Shown in pieces: positions 1 through 10,656 of a stretch of DNA of 64,000 bases; position 1 is the stretch's first letter, and the number at the start of each line of letters is the position of its first letter. The stretch spans positions 50,756 through 114,755 of the forward strand of contig JACMLJ010000071.1 of assembly GCA_014379625.1 (NCBI GenBank). Direction: 5' to 3'. The notes under the pieces are model-generated. The model ran no database searches. It worked only from the letters and a program-made list of their open reading frames with translations, and was not told the origin of the DNA. The translations under genes were made by a program, and so were the position numbers. This DNA is from Ferruginibacter sp. (GTDB lineage Bacteria > Bacteroidota > Bacteroidia > Chitinophagales > Chitinophagaceae).

Positions 1-2
1 CA

Positions 3-1457
3 CAGTTCAATAATAATATCGAATTTGTAATTGCAGGACAGCATGTATCAACCTCCGCTCCAACCGACCAGCTTTCACCCGCCTATACCGGTACCAATTC
101 AACCATCATACTTCCTAATTTCAGAACATGGGGACAGGCAGGAAATTTTGGCTTCACTTACGACATCGGGCAATTATGGACTACCCGGAATATTGACAAT
201 GACGGTGCAGGAACTGGCCAGGGAACGGTGGGCCTGGCCTACGTAGGCACAGTTTGTACTGCCTCCCGGTACCAGCTCCTGGAAGATTTTACCGGCCTTA
301 ATTCATCAGGTTCAGGATATGTGCTGGAAATATTAACTGCACATGAAACCGGCCACAATTTTAGCGCTACGCACGATGCAGCAGGATCGCAGTTTATTAT
401 GGCGCCCTCCGTTACAAATACCCATACCTGGAGCGCGCCAAGCATAACCGCTGTTGACGGGCATGTTGCATCAAGGACTTGCCTGGGGCAATGCAATGTT
501 TCAGCAGCATTGATAACAGATTTTATTGCCAGTCCTGCAAATACCTGTGCAGGCGGTACTATCCGGTTTGTTGACCGTACCCTGGGTGGGCCAACTTCCT
601 GGAACTGGTCCTTTGAAGGCGGTACACCGCTTACTTCCACCAACCGTAACCCGGTTGTTTCATTTGCATCAGCAGGTATAAAAAATATTGTATTAACCAC
701 CGGTAACCCCAATGGCTTTGATGTTAAGGGCAGTACGGCAATAATAAGCAATGCCCCGTCAGCGTCCTGCACCCCAACAGGAACGGGTACCAGCAATGCC
801 GGCATTAATTCCTTCAGCCTGAACACCATCAGCAAAACCACTGCGGGACTTGCCGCTGATGGCGGTAAATATTTTGATTTTTCCTGTTCAGACAATACAA
901 TATTAACGCCCGGTACTGCCTATTCTGCCACTGCGAACGTAGGAACAGCAACACCTTCCAATACATTCAACGTTGTACAATTTTTTATCGATTATAATAA
1001 CGATGGTGATTTTAGTGATGCCGATGAATTGATTTATAGTTCTGCAAACTGCTATATCGGCAATCACACATTTTCGTTTACAACCCCGTTTGCGCCCCCG
1101 GTTTTTAACCAATTGCTGAGGGCACGTTTAATTGCAAAAGATTGTATTGGTGGAATTAATGCATGCTACAATCCTACTGATGGCCAGGTAGAAGATTATG
1201 GCATAATTTTTTTAGGCGCTGAACCCCCTTGCAGCATCAACTACTGGAAAGGAACTGTATCCACCGCCTGGGAAAACTCAGCCAACTGGAGTTGTGGTTC
1301 AATCCCTGACGGATTTACAAGGGTTATCATCGGACCAGGCAAACCCAATTACCCTGAAATAAAATCAATGGCCGTTTGTAAAAGCTTACACAATGTATCC
1401 GGTACCTCCGTGAAAGTTTATACAGGCTTCAAACTTGATATTGTGGGTGTCAATTGA
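3..1457 (+). CDS. Secreted zinc metalloprotease with PKD and GEVED-like domains, 5' truncated by window edge
   Basis: Frame 3 is open from the window start (QFNNNIEFVIAGQHV...); HETGHNFSATHD zinc motif; PKD-like SWNWSFEGGTP; GEVED-like DYNNDGDFSDADE...GQVEDYG. Confidence 0.85.
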   Translation, partial: QFNNNIEFVIAGQHVSTSAPTDQLSPAYTGTNSTIILPNFRTWGQAGNFGFTYDIGQLWTTRNIDNDGAGTGQGTVGLAYVGTVCTASRYQLLEDFTGLNSSGSGYVLEILTAHETGHNFSATHDAAGSQFIMAPSVTNTHTWSAPSITAVDGHVASRTCLGQCNVSAALITDFIASPANTCAGGTIRFVDRTLGGPTSWNWSFEGGTPLTSTNRNPVVSFASAGIKNIVLTTGNPNGFDVKGSTAIISNAPSASCTPTGTGTSNAGINSFSLNTISKTTAGLAADGGKYFDFSCSDNTILTPGTAYSATANVGTATPSNTFNVVQFFIDYNNDGDFSDADELIYSSANCYIGNHTFSFTTPFAPPVFNQLLRARLIAKDCIGGINACYNPTDGQVEDYGIIFLGAEPPCSINYWKGTVSTAWENSANWSCGSIPDGFTRVIIGPGKPNYPEIKSMAVCKSLHNVSGTSVKVYTGFKLDIVGVN

Positions 1458-1677
1458 TGTAAAGCGACTGATGCGACCCGTACCTGGTAAACATATATTT
1501 ACGGTACCAATTGAGTTGGTATTCACTGTCATTTGTTCGGTGCGACATCTTTGAATTAAGAGTTTTAGTTAATTATCTTCATTCTATTAAACATTTCCAG
1601 TGAGCAGAACCAGCGATGAATTCCCGGTGCTTCACCATGCAAAACGATAGGTATGATCGCTATTCCTGAAATACTGA

Positions 1678-2757
1678 TCATCCAAATCCCTTATTCATCT
1701 CATCAAGCCTTGGTCTTAGCCGCTGCCTGCTTTTATTAAAAACCATCCGCCCTTTTTCAATTCCCTTCCTCAATTCCTTTTGCGCTTCCAATGGGAGATT
1801 AAAACTAGTTTGGCATTCTTTTGAACAACAGCCGTCAAACTTTACCGCGCATTCCGCACACTGTATAAACAATAAATGGCATCCGTCATTTTTGCAATTG
1901 GTATGCGTGTCTGCAGCATTGCCACATTGATGGCAGCTGGCAATCACATCTTCTGTGATGCGTTCGCCCAGCCTGTCATCAAACACAAAATTTTTACCGA
2001 TGAAACTACTTTTTAAACCCTTCTCCCTCGCTTCTTTCGCATAGTTGATAATGCCCCCTTCCAAATGAAAAACATTATTGAAACCATGGTGCAGCATGTA
2101 GGCGCTGGCTTTTTCACAACGTATGCCACCGGTACAATACATGATTATATTTTTATCTTTTTTATCCTGCATCATTTCAACCGCCATGGGCAGTTGCTCG
2201 CGGAAAGTATCACTGGGTATCTCCAATGCTTTTTCAAAATGCCCCACTTCGTATTCGTAATGATTCCTCATATCGATAACAATAGTATTTTCATCCTGCA
2301 TTAATTCATTCATCCCGGCAGCAGTTACATATTTTCCCTTTTGCTCCATACTGAAGCCGGGGTCATTAATACCATCTGCAACAATTTTATCCCTCACTTT
2401 TATTTTTAATACCCAAAAGGATTTGCCGCTTCCGGCTTTGTCATCCGGACGGGTATCATCGTTCACCGCAATATTTAGCCGGATCCCGTTTAATGGTTCA
2501 ACGGAGTTGAGATAATTTCTGAAGGCGGCTGCATTACTACCCGGTACGCTTACCTGCGCATTGATTCCTTCATGGGCAATATAAATTCTGCCAAACACTT
2601 TCATTGCATTCAATGCGGCATATAACTCATCCCTGAATTGCTTAGGATCGCTGATGGGGAAATACCGGTAAAAGGAGATCGTTGTGCGATCTTCCTTTTC
2701 TTCATACAATAATTTTTTCAGCTCTGCCTGCGAAACGCGGTTGTGTAGTAGTGCCAT
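1678..2757 (-). CDS. trhO: tRNA uridine(34) hydroxylase / rhodanese-domain protein (TrhO/YceA, UPF0176)
   Basis: 359 aa; rhodanese active-site segment [15 protein letters not shown] and Cys-rich C-terminus typical of the family. Confidence 0.9.
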   Translation of the reverse strand: MALLHNRVSQAELKKLLYEEKEDRTTISFYRYFPISDPKQFRDELYAALNAMKVFGRIYIAHEGINAQVSVPGSNAAAFRNYLNSVEPLNGIRLNIAVNDDTRPDDKAGSGKSFWVLKIKVRDKIVADGINDPGFSMEQKGKYVTAAGMNELMQDENTIVIDMRNHYEYEVGHFEKALEIPSDTFREQLPMAVEMMQDKKDKNIIMYCTGGIRCEKASAYMLHHGFNNVFHLEGGIINYAKEAREKGLKSSFIGKNFVFDDRLGERITEDVIASCHQCGNAADTHTNCKNDGCHLLFIQCAECAVKFDGCCSKECQTSFNLPLEAQKELRKGIEKGRMVFNKSRQRLRPRLDEMNKGFG

Positions 2758-2900
2758 GATGTTTTATTTGATCCCTTTGAAGAGAAATGAATTTTATAAC
2801 CAGCTTGTGGCCGGTGATAAAATTAATTGGATGCTTGCAGGGCAAACCAAATTTTGGCAAAGATAAGAAAAGCTACCCGTCATCCCTGCTGTGAAGCTGG

Positions 2901-5465
2901 CTAAAATGACATCGCATTGCCACCACCGCTTCCTCCGCTGGTAGAAGTTCTTTTAACACTCGCCCCGATTAAACCACCGGTTCCAATCCGAAAACCCGAA
3001 ATACCCCTCCTGCCCTCCTGGAAAGCCCACACAAAATCAACCCTGAATATTTTGAGGATATTTTCCAGGCCCACAAATAATTCGGAGTAATTGTTGTTTT
3101 CATTGATGATAAATGCATTGCCCCCTACCACCAAATTCCAGTTCAACCGGTTAAACACGGGAATTTTATTAGTCAGTAAGCCATTTAAGTGATGGTCGAG
3201 ATGGACAATGCTGTAAAAACTTGCAATGGTGCTGTTGGCATAATAAGCCGCCAATTGAAAACTGTTAAGGTATTCGCTTGCTGCTAACGACCTGTTGCCG
3301 TTGAAGTGCTGGTAATCAGGTATGAATACTGATCTGCGGTTTATAAAACCTCCCACACCTATTTTATATTTCAGGGTACCGGCCAGCTTAAAATTTTTAT
3401 CATCAAATATGGTAAAGCGCCACTTATCAAAATTTACGTCACTGCTTAAAATACCATTAAAGCCCCGGGTGTAATTAATACTGAAAGTGGGTATTTTTGA
3501 ACCGATTGAAATTTTCCTGTTCGGGAACTGGATAAATTTCTGGCCGGGCTTTATGCTAATATCAATACTTAACAAAACTGCCTGGTGCCGCGTAAATTCA
3601 GTTGCGCTGATCTTTTCAAACGGGTAGTTGGGGGTGATGTTAACACTATCCTTTTTAAAAAAAGTATATTTGGTGGTATTGTTAAGTGGTATTCTGTCTT
3701 CGTATAAAGCGTTTACATTCAGGTGCAGGCCGTTTTCAAACCTTTTGCTATACCCGATATGGGTGAAAATATTTTCATAGGTCTTCATAAAATTATCCCC
3801 AAAGAACAGGGTGTTGATGCTGTTGATCAGCGGCGTGATCGGGCTTTCTTTATTGAATTGGGTGACGCGTTTACCGCCTGAAATATTCCACGCATGCCGC
3901 CTCAGTCTTTCATCCGTATCCAAGTCGCGGGTACGCAGGCCGATATCCACCCATGCATTTAAATGCATATTGTTTAACCCGTAACGGATGTTGGGGCGGA
4001 CTAAAAGCTCATGCCCCGTTTTTTTAAAGACTTTCTCAAGAAAACCTGACGCATTTAGCGCCACCCCTTCTGCCGGATTGTATTCGAGCTTTTGAATTAA
4101 AGACCCTATGCCCCACCGGTATTGGTTAGTGTTACTGTAATGGGTACGGTTAATACCACTCCAGAATACCTGGTAAGGTTTCAATTTACCCTGTTTTTTC
4201 TTTAATGAGTCAATGGACTGCCGGCTCAGCATAGAGTCCTTCCTCAATTCATACAGGCTGTCTTTTACGCGGTAGTCTTTTATTTCTTCCTTTTCAAGCG
4301 GCATTGGGCGGATAGTATCCCAGTATGTTTTTGGCTTTTTATTCACGCCGGTATCATATTTAATGATCACTTTATCAAAATATTTTTTCGCGAAAACGGG
4401 CTGCAGGTTGTAGTTGGAATAAACACTCACAAAATTGGCTACCGCATCAATTCCAAACTGGTTATAACTAAAATGCAATAACTGGTTTTTAATCCTCCAG
4501 GCTTCATTATTTACGGGAACATGAAATTGGGTGATCTGCAGTGTATCGATAATTTCGAGCTGCGATTTTTTAGTTAATAACAGGTCGGCGCTATGTATTC
4601 GCCAGTCGCCTTCGGTGATATTGATCACACCTGAAAATAAGGGTTCGTAATTTCGGCGGGGCGTTACCCGGATGCTGTTAATTTCTTTACCGTTTTCCCA
4701 GAAACTACCCAGGAATTTAAACCGGTAATAACTGATCGCTCCATCTGCAATGGGAGAAACAAAACCACGCGGGTTCAATCTTTCCGTAAAAACGGTTACA
4801 TTGTTCTGATAAAAAGAGATGAAGGTAGGAAAGGTAAAACCAAATCCACCGCTGCCGCTTACCCGGCTGCTTTTCACTTCCATCTTAAATTTATCAGGCA
4901 GTACAGTGGCGATGGTTGAAATGGATTCCGATAAATAAATGATGCCCTGGCCCATGGTATCTACTCCCATATCCTGCCGGCTTTCATCGGTTAGTTTTCG
5001 TCCGAATATTTTTTTAGGCAGCTTTCGAAGTTTCATCATATCCTTCGTATAAAGATCGCAGGTAAATGCACTTACCTCTTTGCCATACCCCTCCCGCTTT
5101 TTTATCGCCGAACGAATAATGGCATAGGCAGGGTCTTCATCCGTATTTTTTACCAGCACTTCTTTCAGCACTAATTTTTGTTCAGCTAAAACAAATGATA
5201 TTTCTTCGTCCTGATTGGTAATGGTGATTTCTTTTTCCTTTGCAGCATAGCCAATATGCTGGCAAACCACCGTGTAAGTCCCCTTTGCAAGCGCTATTGA
5301 AAACCTTGCACGGTTATTAGCGCTTGCGCCAATGGTAGTTCCTTTAACGGTGATGGAGGAATAGGGCAATAATTCTCCTTTATCATTGAATACGGTACCC
5401 CAGATTTTTTGTGCAGAAATATTGACGGATAGGAATATAAAAAACAGCAATAAAAATGTTCGCAT
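2901..5465 (-). CDS. DUF5686 / carboxypeptidase-regulatory-like domain outer-membrane protein
   Basis: Signal peptide, N-terminal CarboxypepD_reg-like domain (GTVFNDKGELLPYSSITVKGTTIG), long beta-rich C-terminus. Confidence 0.8.
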   Translation of the reverse strand: MRTFLLLFFIFLSVNISAQKIWGTVFNDKGELLPYSSITVKGTTIGASANNRARFSIALAKGTYTVVCQHIGYAAKEKEITITNQDEEISFVLAEQKLVLKEVLVKNTDEDPAYAIIRSAIKKREGYGKEVSAFTCDLYTKDMMKLRKLPKKIFGRKLTDESRQDMGVDTMGQGIIYLSESISTIATVLPDKFKMEVKSSRVSGSGGFGFTFPTFISFYQNNVTVFTERLNPRGFVSPIADGAISYYRFKFLGSFWENGKEINSIRVTPRRNYEPLFSGVINITEGDWRIHSADLLLTKKSQLEIIDTLQITQFHVPVNNEAWRIKNQLLHFSYNQFGIDAVANFVSVYSNYNLQPVFAKKYFDKVIIKYDTGVNKKPKTYWDTIRPMPLEKEEIKDYRVKDSLYELRKDSMLSRQSIDSLKKKQGKLKPYQVFWSGINRTHYSNTNQYRWGIGSLIQKLEYNPAEGVALNASGFLEKVFKKTGHELLVRPNIRYGLNNMHLNAWVDIGLRTRDLDTDERLRRHAWNISGGKRVTQFNKESPITPLINSINTLFFGDNFMKTYENIFTHIGYSKRFENGLHLNVNALYEDRIPLNNTTKYTFFKKDSVNITPNYPFEKISATEFTRHQAVLLSIDISIKPGQKFIQFPNRKISIGSKIPTFSINYTRGFNGILSSDVNFDKWRFTIFDDKNFKLAGTLKYKIGVGGFINRRSVFIPDYQHFNGNRSLAASEYLNSFQLAAYYANSTIASFYSIVHLDHHLNGLLTNKIPVFNRLNWNLVVGGNAFIINENNNYSELFVGLENILKIFRVDFVWAFQEGRRGISGFRIGTGGLIGASVKRTSTSGGSGGGNAMSF

Positions 5466-5694
5466 AAATTATATTGAGCAGTAACGAAATTAAGGGGGAA
5501 TTTGTTTATAAAAATGCAAATGGGAGATAAATAAACCGGATTTTACTAACGACCTCTTGCTTAGTGATTGTATTGGAAACGGCAGATCGCAGCCAGTGGA
5601 TTATTAGCAGGGTTGTAGCATTTCAGAAAGCGATGAAATAACAGGCCGTCAGAAATACAAGTTAAATTGCAACTAAAGATTAAAAAAAATCAAA

Positions 5695-6036
5695 TCAATG
5701 CTTCCTTAAATAGCTTCCGCTGAGTGCTGCAAAACCCGCCACCAGCGCCCCGATTAAGGCAGTTACTACAATCAAAAGAGCCGGACTATCCATTTTTAAA
5801 ATCAACAGGGATATCCTATGCGCCAGTAAATGATCGTTGTTGCTGCTTAAGTACCAGGCCAGGTACCCCCACAATAAAAACAAAGCAATAAAACCGGAAA
5901 AAAAGGAACTGGCGGGATTTTGCGGAACCAGGGCGGCAACCAAAAAGGCCACGATGGCGATTGTCCACCAGGGTAAGTATAAACAGGCGGCCAAACTTAA
6001 TAAAGCGATAAGCGCTATGGAGACAATGAATTTCAT
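5695..6036 (-). CDS. Small hypothetical membrane protein
   Basis: 113 aa with several hydrophobic helices. Confidence 0.65.
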   Translation of the reverse strand: MKFIVSIALIALLSLAACLYLPWWTIAIVAFLVAALVPQNPASSFFSGFIALFLLWGYLAWYLSSNNDHLLAHRISLLILKMDSPALLIVVTALIGALVAGFAALSGSYLRKH

Positions 6037-6040
6037 AATA

Positions 6041-6127
6041 CAAATGTGAAAATGTGAAAATGCGAAAATCGGAAAATGTGAAAACAGTTGAATTATTCAT
6101 TGTCACATTTTCCAATTTTCAAATTGG
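6041..6127. repeat. Octanucleotide array (GAAAATNN) with facing inverted octads
   Basis: caaatgtg|aaaatgtg|aaaatgcg|aaaatcgg|aaaatgtg (6041-6080), then 6104-6127 cacatttt|ccaatttt|caaattgg in opposite sense. Confidence 0.85.
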
Positions 6128-8560
6128 CTAATTATTATTAAAACTCATCCTCCACTTCACCCTTTTATCCTTCTCCTCCCCTTTGGCCATCATCCACAAT
6201 GAATAATATTCCCCCGCAGCCCATTTATCAATAAAATTATCGTAGAACCGGCTTCCCGGGTTGCCGCTCTGGCCACCCGGATATACCCCGTAGGCGGTTG
6301 TTTGCGGAGTGAGGCTTATAATCATCCGCCAACTGGGACCATGAGTGGCTTTGGCGGCATTGATACAATGCGTTCCCCCGCCAATGGGAAGTTTTAAACG
6401 ACTCAGCGCATCCAGCCTTAGCAGGTGTTTCACACTGGTTCCCTTATATTTAGCCCATTCAATGGTGTCATTCTTTTCGGCTTGTTCTAATTCAACCCGC
6501 GAATTTTCGAGCGCAGATTTTATTTCATCTGCCAGTGTTTCCTGCTGTGGGGTTGATATATTATCTACAAACCCATAAGCCGAATCACTTAAGATGCCTT
6601 CCAGTAAATTACTTTCGTAAGGATGCATGATTACTTTTGGGGCATTTTTAAACTCATCGTCAAAAACAGCCTTGTCAAAATTTTTCCACAATACCGCAAA
6701 TACGGTTGCAGCTTTTGAACCGGGGGCATTATTATAATCCCAATATCTTAAAAGGTTGAGGTATTTCTTTTCACTATCAGTCATCGCAGTTTCGCTGATA
6801 TTTTTTAAGAACAGGGGGATGGTCATTTCGGCGAATACATTATAATTATCCGTTTGCAAAGTCATCATATCCTCCGGGGTAATATTTTCCATTGCTTCCA
6901 ATCTCCGGTTGATGGAGATACCGCGGTAAATGGAATAACCCCGCCCAAGATAATAAGGATAGGTAGAATCGGCGGGATCCTGGTTTGCACTGCTTACAAA
7001 ATTTCTTTCGGGGTTAAACTGGAAAGGGGTTTCATCGGGTGGTATCATGCCCTGCCACATATAGCTGCTATCTGTACCCGGCATAATAAAATCGCCCTGG
7101 CCCTTCCATTTTGCTGGCCAGTCCCCCTGTGTGCGCATGGCTATATCGCCCGATTTGCTGGCAAACACGAAATTCTGACCCGGGGTTTTCATATAACTGG
7201 TTGCCACCAGGTAATCCTGGTAATTTTTGGCCTTGTTCAACAGGATAAAGGCTTTTAACTCATTGCTTGGGTCATGCGCTTTCCAACGTACCGCAAAATA
7301 CCTTGAATTTGAGGTCCTGTCACCGCTAAAGGTTTTATCATACATCACGGGGCCGAATACCGTATAAGCCACCGTATCAAAATAAGTTGTTGAATCTCTA
7401 ACCCTGATTTCTTCATACCTGAATTCGGTTTTTTTCCAGGCGCTGTCAAACCAATACTCCTGCCTGCTGTCGTCCCTGAATTTAATTTCATAATAATCCC
7501 TTACATCCCTTCCGCCATTGGTAACACCCCAGGAACAACTATCATTGAACCCGATAATAATTCCCGGCGCCCCGGGAAAACTAACTCCATAAGCATTGTA
7601 GGAAGGGGTACTCAATTGCATTTCAAACCAGATAGCGGGAAGTTTTAAACTCAGGTGGGGATCATTACACAAAATAGGCGAACCGGTTTTTGTTTTGGTG
7701 CCGCTTACGGCCCAGTTATTACTCCCATTGTCTTTATCAGGTTTTTGCTCCTGTGTAACCGTTATATCTTTATTGCTGAAATAAAGGGAATCCGCTGCCG
7801 CAGGAATTTTTAGTTCCAGTTTGGGTATGCCGTAAACAGTGCCTTTGGGTATAACCGGATCCAATGAATCCTGGTGTAAGGGATACAGTTTGTCAAAATC
7901 CTCCTTACTGAAAAAACTTTTCGCATTGGTCATTTCAAAATCATCTTCACCGCCGGCTAAATTTTCCGACATATTTTTAAGGAACAGCGCCGATTTAAGA
8001 TTAGACCATTTTTCGGGCTGATAGCCGATGAGTTTATATTCCAGCGGCAAACTGCTTTCTGTCAGGGTAGCGATATAGGCATTTACGCCGGCAGTATACG
8101 CATCGCAAATTATTTTAGTGACCGGGTCGCTTTCCATCTCTTTTAATGAAGCTTCCGCGCCATATACCATGCCCAGCCGCCTGAATTCCTGGTCATGTTT
8201 AAAAGCAATACTACCCACAATTTCGCTGGCCCTTCCGGCCGCGGCATGCGTTTGCAGCTCCATTTGCCATAAACGAAATTTGGCATGAAGAAAGCCCTGT
8301 ACAAAGTAAATATCATTTTCCTGTTCGGCGAAAACATGGGGTACCAGCCGATCATCGAGGTATACGTCTACCTTCGCTTTGAGTTGAGGAAATTTCAACG
8401 TTGCATTAAAATCAACATTATTGTTTTCCGCATTCTGCCAAACGCCGTGTTGGGGGCTTAACAATTTACCCAACGGGGCGGGCAATAATAACTTTGTATG
8501 AAGGGTTACAACCAGCATGGTTGTAATTACAGAAGAAATAATCATTGGCAATACTCGCAT
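6128..8560 (-). CDS. Penicillin acylase family protein
   Basis: Ntn-hydrolase SNNWAVSGTKTKTGSPILCNDPHL; start set at MRVLPMIISS rather than the longest ORF start (8668). Confidence 0.9.
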   Translation of the reverse strand: MRVLPMIISSVITTMLVVTLHTKLLLPAPLGKLLSPQHGVWQNAENNNVDFNATLKFPQLKAKVDVYLDDRLVPHVFAEQENDIYFVQGFLHAKFRLWQMELQTHAAAGRASEIVGSIAFKHDQEFRRLGMVYGAEASLKEMESDPVTKIICDAYTAGVNAYIATLTESSLPLEYKLIGYQPEKWSNLKSALFLKNMSENLAGGEDDFEMTNAKSFFSKEDFDKLYPLHQDSLDPVIPKGTVYGIPKLELKIPAAADSLYFSNKDITVTQEQKPDKDNGSNNWAVSGTKTKTGSPILCNDPHLSLKLPAIWFEMQLSTPSYNAYGVSFPGAPGIIIGFNDSCSWGVTNGGRDVRDYYEIKFRDDSRQEYWFDSAWKKTEFRYEEIRVRDSTTYFDTVAYTVFGPVMYDKTFSGDRTSNSRYFAVRWKAHDPSNELKAFILLNKAKNYQDYLVATSYMKTPGQNFVFASKSGDIAMRTQGDWPAKWKGQGDFIMPGTDSSYMWQGMIPPDETPFQFNPERNFVSSANQDPADSTYPYYLGRGYSIYRGISINRRLEAMENITPEDMMTLQTDNYNVFAEMTIPLFLKNISETAMTDSEKKYLNLLRYWDYNNAPGSKAATVFAVLWKNFDKAVFDDEFKNAPKVIMHPYESNLLEGILSDSAYGFVDNISTPQQETLADEIKSALENSRVELEQAEKNDTIEWAKYKGTSVKHLLRLDALSRLKLPIGGGTHCINAAKATHGPSWRMIISLTPQTTAYGVYPGGQSGNPGSRFYDNFIDKWAAGEYYSLWMMAKGEEKDKRVKWRMSFNNN

Positions 8561-8680
8561 TGGATAAAATTGTAAACGTAAATTAATCAAACCTTGCTTA
8601 CTAAACCAAATTAGTACTATATTATTTAAACCACAAGTAATTTGGTGAATGCCAGCCAGCCTGAACATGGTTCAGACAGG

Positions 8681-8701
8681 GTCAGTTGTCAATGGTGAAA
8701 T
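8681..8701. repeat. Short heptad array gtcagtt|gtcaatg|gtgaaat
   Basis: Direct reading; same words recur at 40722 and 44713. Confidence 0.55.
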
Positions 8702-8745
8702 ACTGCCTATTCCCTGTGGTAATTCAATGTTGCTTACTTAAGTCC

Positions 8746-8785
8746 TGTCCTTTGCCCCGGAGAGGATTAAGGTGAGGCCGGACTG
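8746..8785. repeat. REP-like intergenic element
   Basis: cctgtcctttgccccggagaggattaaggtgagg, resembling dispersed sequences seen in Bacteroidota genomes (recall, not searched). Confidence 0.4.
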
Positions 8786-8853
8786 GCAAAAAAGATGTAA
8801 ACCGACATAGATTCCCCTGTTACAATTCAGCATTTACTTTACACTGGAACAAT

Positions 8854-8861
8854 TATTTTTG
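8854..8861 (+). promoter_or_regulatory. Candidate Bacteroidota -7 box TATTTTTG
   Basis: Matches TAnnTTTG; lies one base before the annotated miaE ATG. Confidence 0.4.
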
Positions 8862-8862
8862 C

Positions 8863-9477
8863 ATGATGATTACAGAAAGTATTGACGTAAAAAACATACT
8901 CGGACTTAAACTGCCTTCAGATCCGCGTTGGGTAAACCTTGCAGAAATGCAACTGGACGAAATTTTGACCGATCATGCCTGGTGCGAACAAAAAGCGGCA
9001 ACTACCTGCATCAGTTTGATCCAGCGGTACCCGGATAAAGAAAAATTAGTGAGTGCGTTAAGCCCGATTGTAACGGAAGAATGGGGACATTTCAGATCAG
9101 TACTGGCAGAATTACAAAAAAGAAAATTGCAGTTGGGTAAGCAAAGAAAAGATCTGTATGTAAATAAATTAATCGAATTTCAATTAAAGGGCGGTAGCCC
9201 CGATGACCGTTTGCTGGATCATTTATTAACGATGGCATTAATTGAAGCCAGGAGTTGCGAACGTTTTAAACGCCTGAGCGAAGGCTTGGATGACGGGTAC
9301 ATGCGGAATTTTTACCGGCGTTTTATGGAAAGTGAAGCGGGGCATTATACCTTATTTATTGAACTGGCTGAAACCTATATGCCTAAGGATAAAGTAAGAA
9401 AACGCTGGAACCAATGGCTGGAATACGAAAAGCTGGTGATGAATGAGGTGGAACTGCGGGGAGACAGGATACATTAG
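8863..9477 (+). CDS. miaE: tRNA-(ms2io6A)-hydroxylase (MiaE-like)
   Basis: GLKLPSDPRWVNLAEMQLDEILTDHAWCEQKAA and ferritin-like EARSCERF. Confidence 0.9.
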   Translation: MMITESIDVKNILGLKLPSDPRWVNLAEMQLDEILTDHAWCEQKAATTCISLIQRYPDKEKLVSALSPIVTEEWGHFRSVLAELQKRKLQLGKQRKDLYVNKLIEFQLKGGSPDDRLLDHLLTMALIEARSCERFKRLSEGLDDGYMRNFYRRFMESEAGHYTLFIELAETYMPKDKVRKRWNQWLEYEKLVMNEVELRGDRIH

Positions 9478-9542
9478 AATCAGGGCTGAAAAGTAAATAA
9501 GGCATATAAGCTGAGCATTCTTAACGGACGTCTTTCTTCAAC

Positions 9543-10514
9543 TTATGATTGAAAATAGATTATCTCCTCCCTGAAATCGATATAAGGATACTGTTTTTGA
9601 AGCAGATTTATTTTTTCAAGATTGGTTTGTAAAAACTTTTTGTGTTGCTCAGAACCGGGATGGAATGGCTTATGGTTTCTTGCCGCATTGATGATATTTA
9701 TTTCTTTCATTAACTTTTGTGTGGGTTCATCAATACAGGCGTTGACAAATTTTTCCCATACATAATTGGTAGCTGCATAATTTGGATGCACCATATCCTC
9801 TGCATAAAAACGATAATCCCTTAAATCATCAATCACTAATTCGTAGGCAGGGAAATAAAATATATTTTCACTGGCACCTGTTAATGTATGCACCGCCTGT
9901 ATCAATGCTGATTTACTCAGGTTGTTTTCTATAAATCCATCCCTTAAATGTCGTACCGGGCTGATGGTAAAAATTATTTTTACACCCGGGTTCACCGCAG
10001 AAAGCTCATCGACCATAGCTGTAAAGACCGTAATTACTTCTTCTATGCCCAGTAACCTTTTTTGAAATTTGTCCGTAGGAACTTTATGGCAATTGGCAAC
10101 TACTTCATGATTATACAATTCATATACAAAGGCCGAACCTACCGTTATGAATACCCAGTCGGCAGCAACTATAAAATCATGGGCAACCTGCTGTGATTGA
10201 TTGATCCCGAGTAAACATGCATCTTTTACCGGGTGTGAAAAACGGCTATGGTGCTCCCAACTGTTCCAGCATTCATTTTGGTAAAACAAGTCGGCTTCGG
10301 TATATCGTTTATTGGAAATATAGGATTTGACGGATTTTATAATGCTGATGGGATTAAATAAAATTCCATTTGGATTTTCCAGCAGGTCAAATTTGTGCTG
10401 CTTTAATTTAGTGCCGATATTTTCTGTAAAGCAGGAACCGATCATCAATAATTTCTGTTGATGACGGATGGTTGTTGCAAACTGCCTGGGAGTAAATTCC
10501 AAATGAAAGTTCAT
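9543..10514 (-). CDS. GSCFA domain-containing protein
   Basis: LMIGSCFTENIG motif; SGNH-like DMVHPNYAATNYVW. Confidence 0.9.
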   Translation of the reverse strand: MNFHLEFTPRQFATTIRHQQKLLMIGSCFTENIGTKLKQHKFDLLENPNGILFNPISIIKSVKSYISNKRYTEADLFYQNECWNSWEHHSRFSHPVKDACLLGINQSQQVAHDFIVAADWVFITVGSAFVYELYNHEVVANCHKVPTDKFQKRLLGIEEVITVFTAMVDELSAVNPGVKIIFTISPVRHLRDGFIENNLSKSALIQAVHTLTGASENIFYFPAYELVIDDLRDYRFYAEDMVHPNYAATNYVWEKFVNACIDEPTQKLMKEINIINAARNHKPFHPGSEQHKKFLQTNLEKINLLQKQYPYIDFREEIIYFQS

Positions 10515-10656
10515 GTTGCCGGTGTGACACTAATACACGAATTTACACGAATGTTTTTTAATGGGTATAATGGGCAAAATCCAGCTGATCTAAACTGCAT
10601 AAACGAACAATAATAAGTAGTGAAATGAATGACTTCAAATACACAGTACCGGGCAT

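Noticed and set aside
31-246. 71-aa plus-strand ORF at the window start
   Set aside because: Out of frame with the metalloprotease, whose own frame is open through this region.
239-895. 218-aa ORF on minus strand opposite the metalloprotease
   Set aside because: Antisense shadow of a clearly coding frame; no recognisable domain.
5816-6115. 99-aa minus-strand ORF overlapping the small membrane protein
   Set aside because: Alternative frame running through the octad repeat; the 5695..6036 frame has better membrane-protein character.
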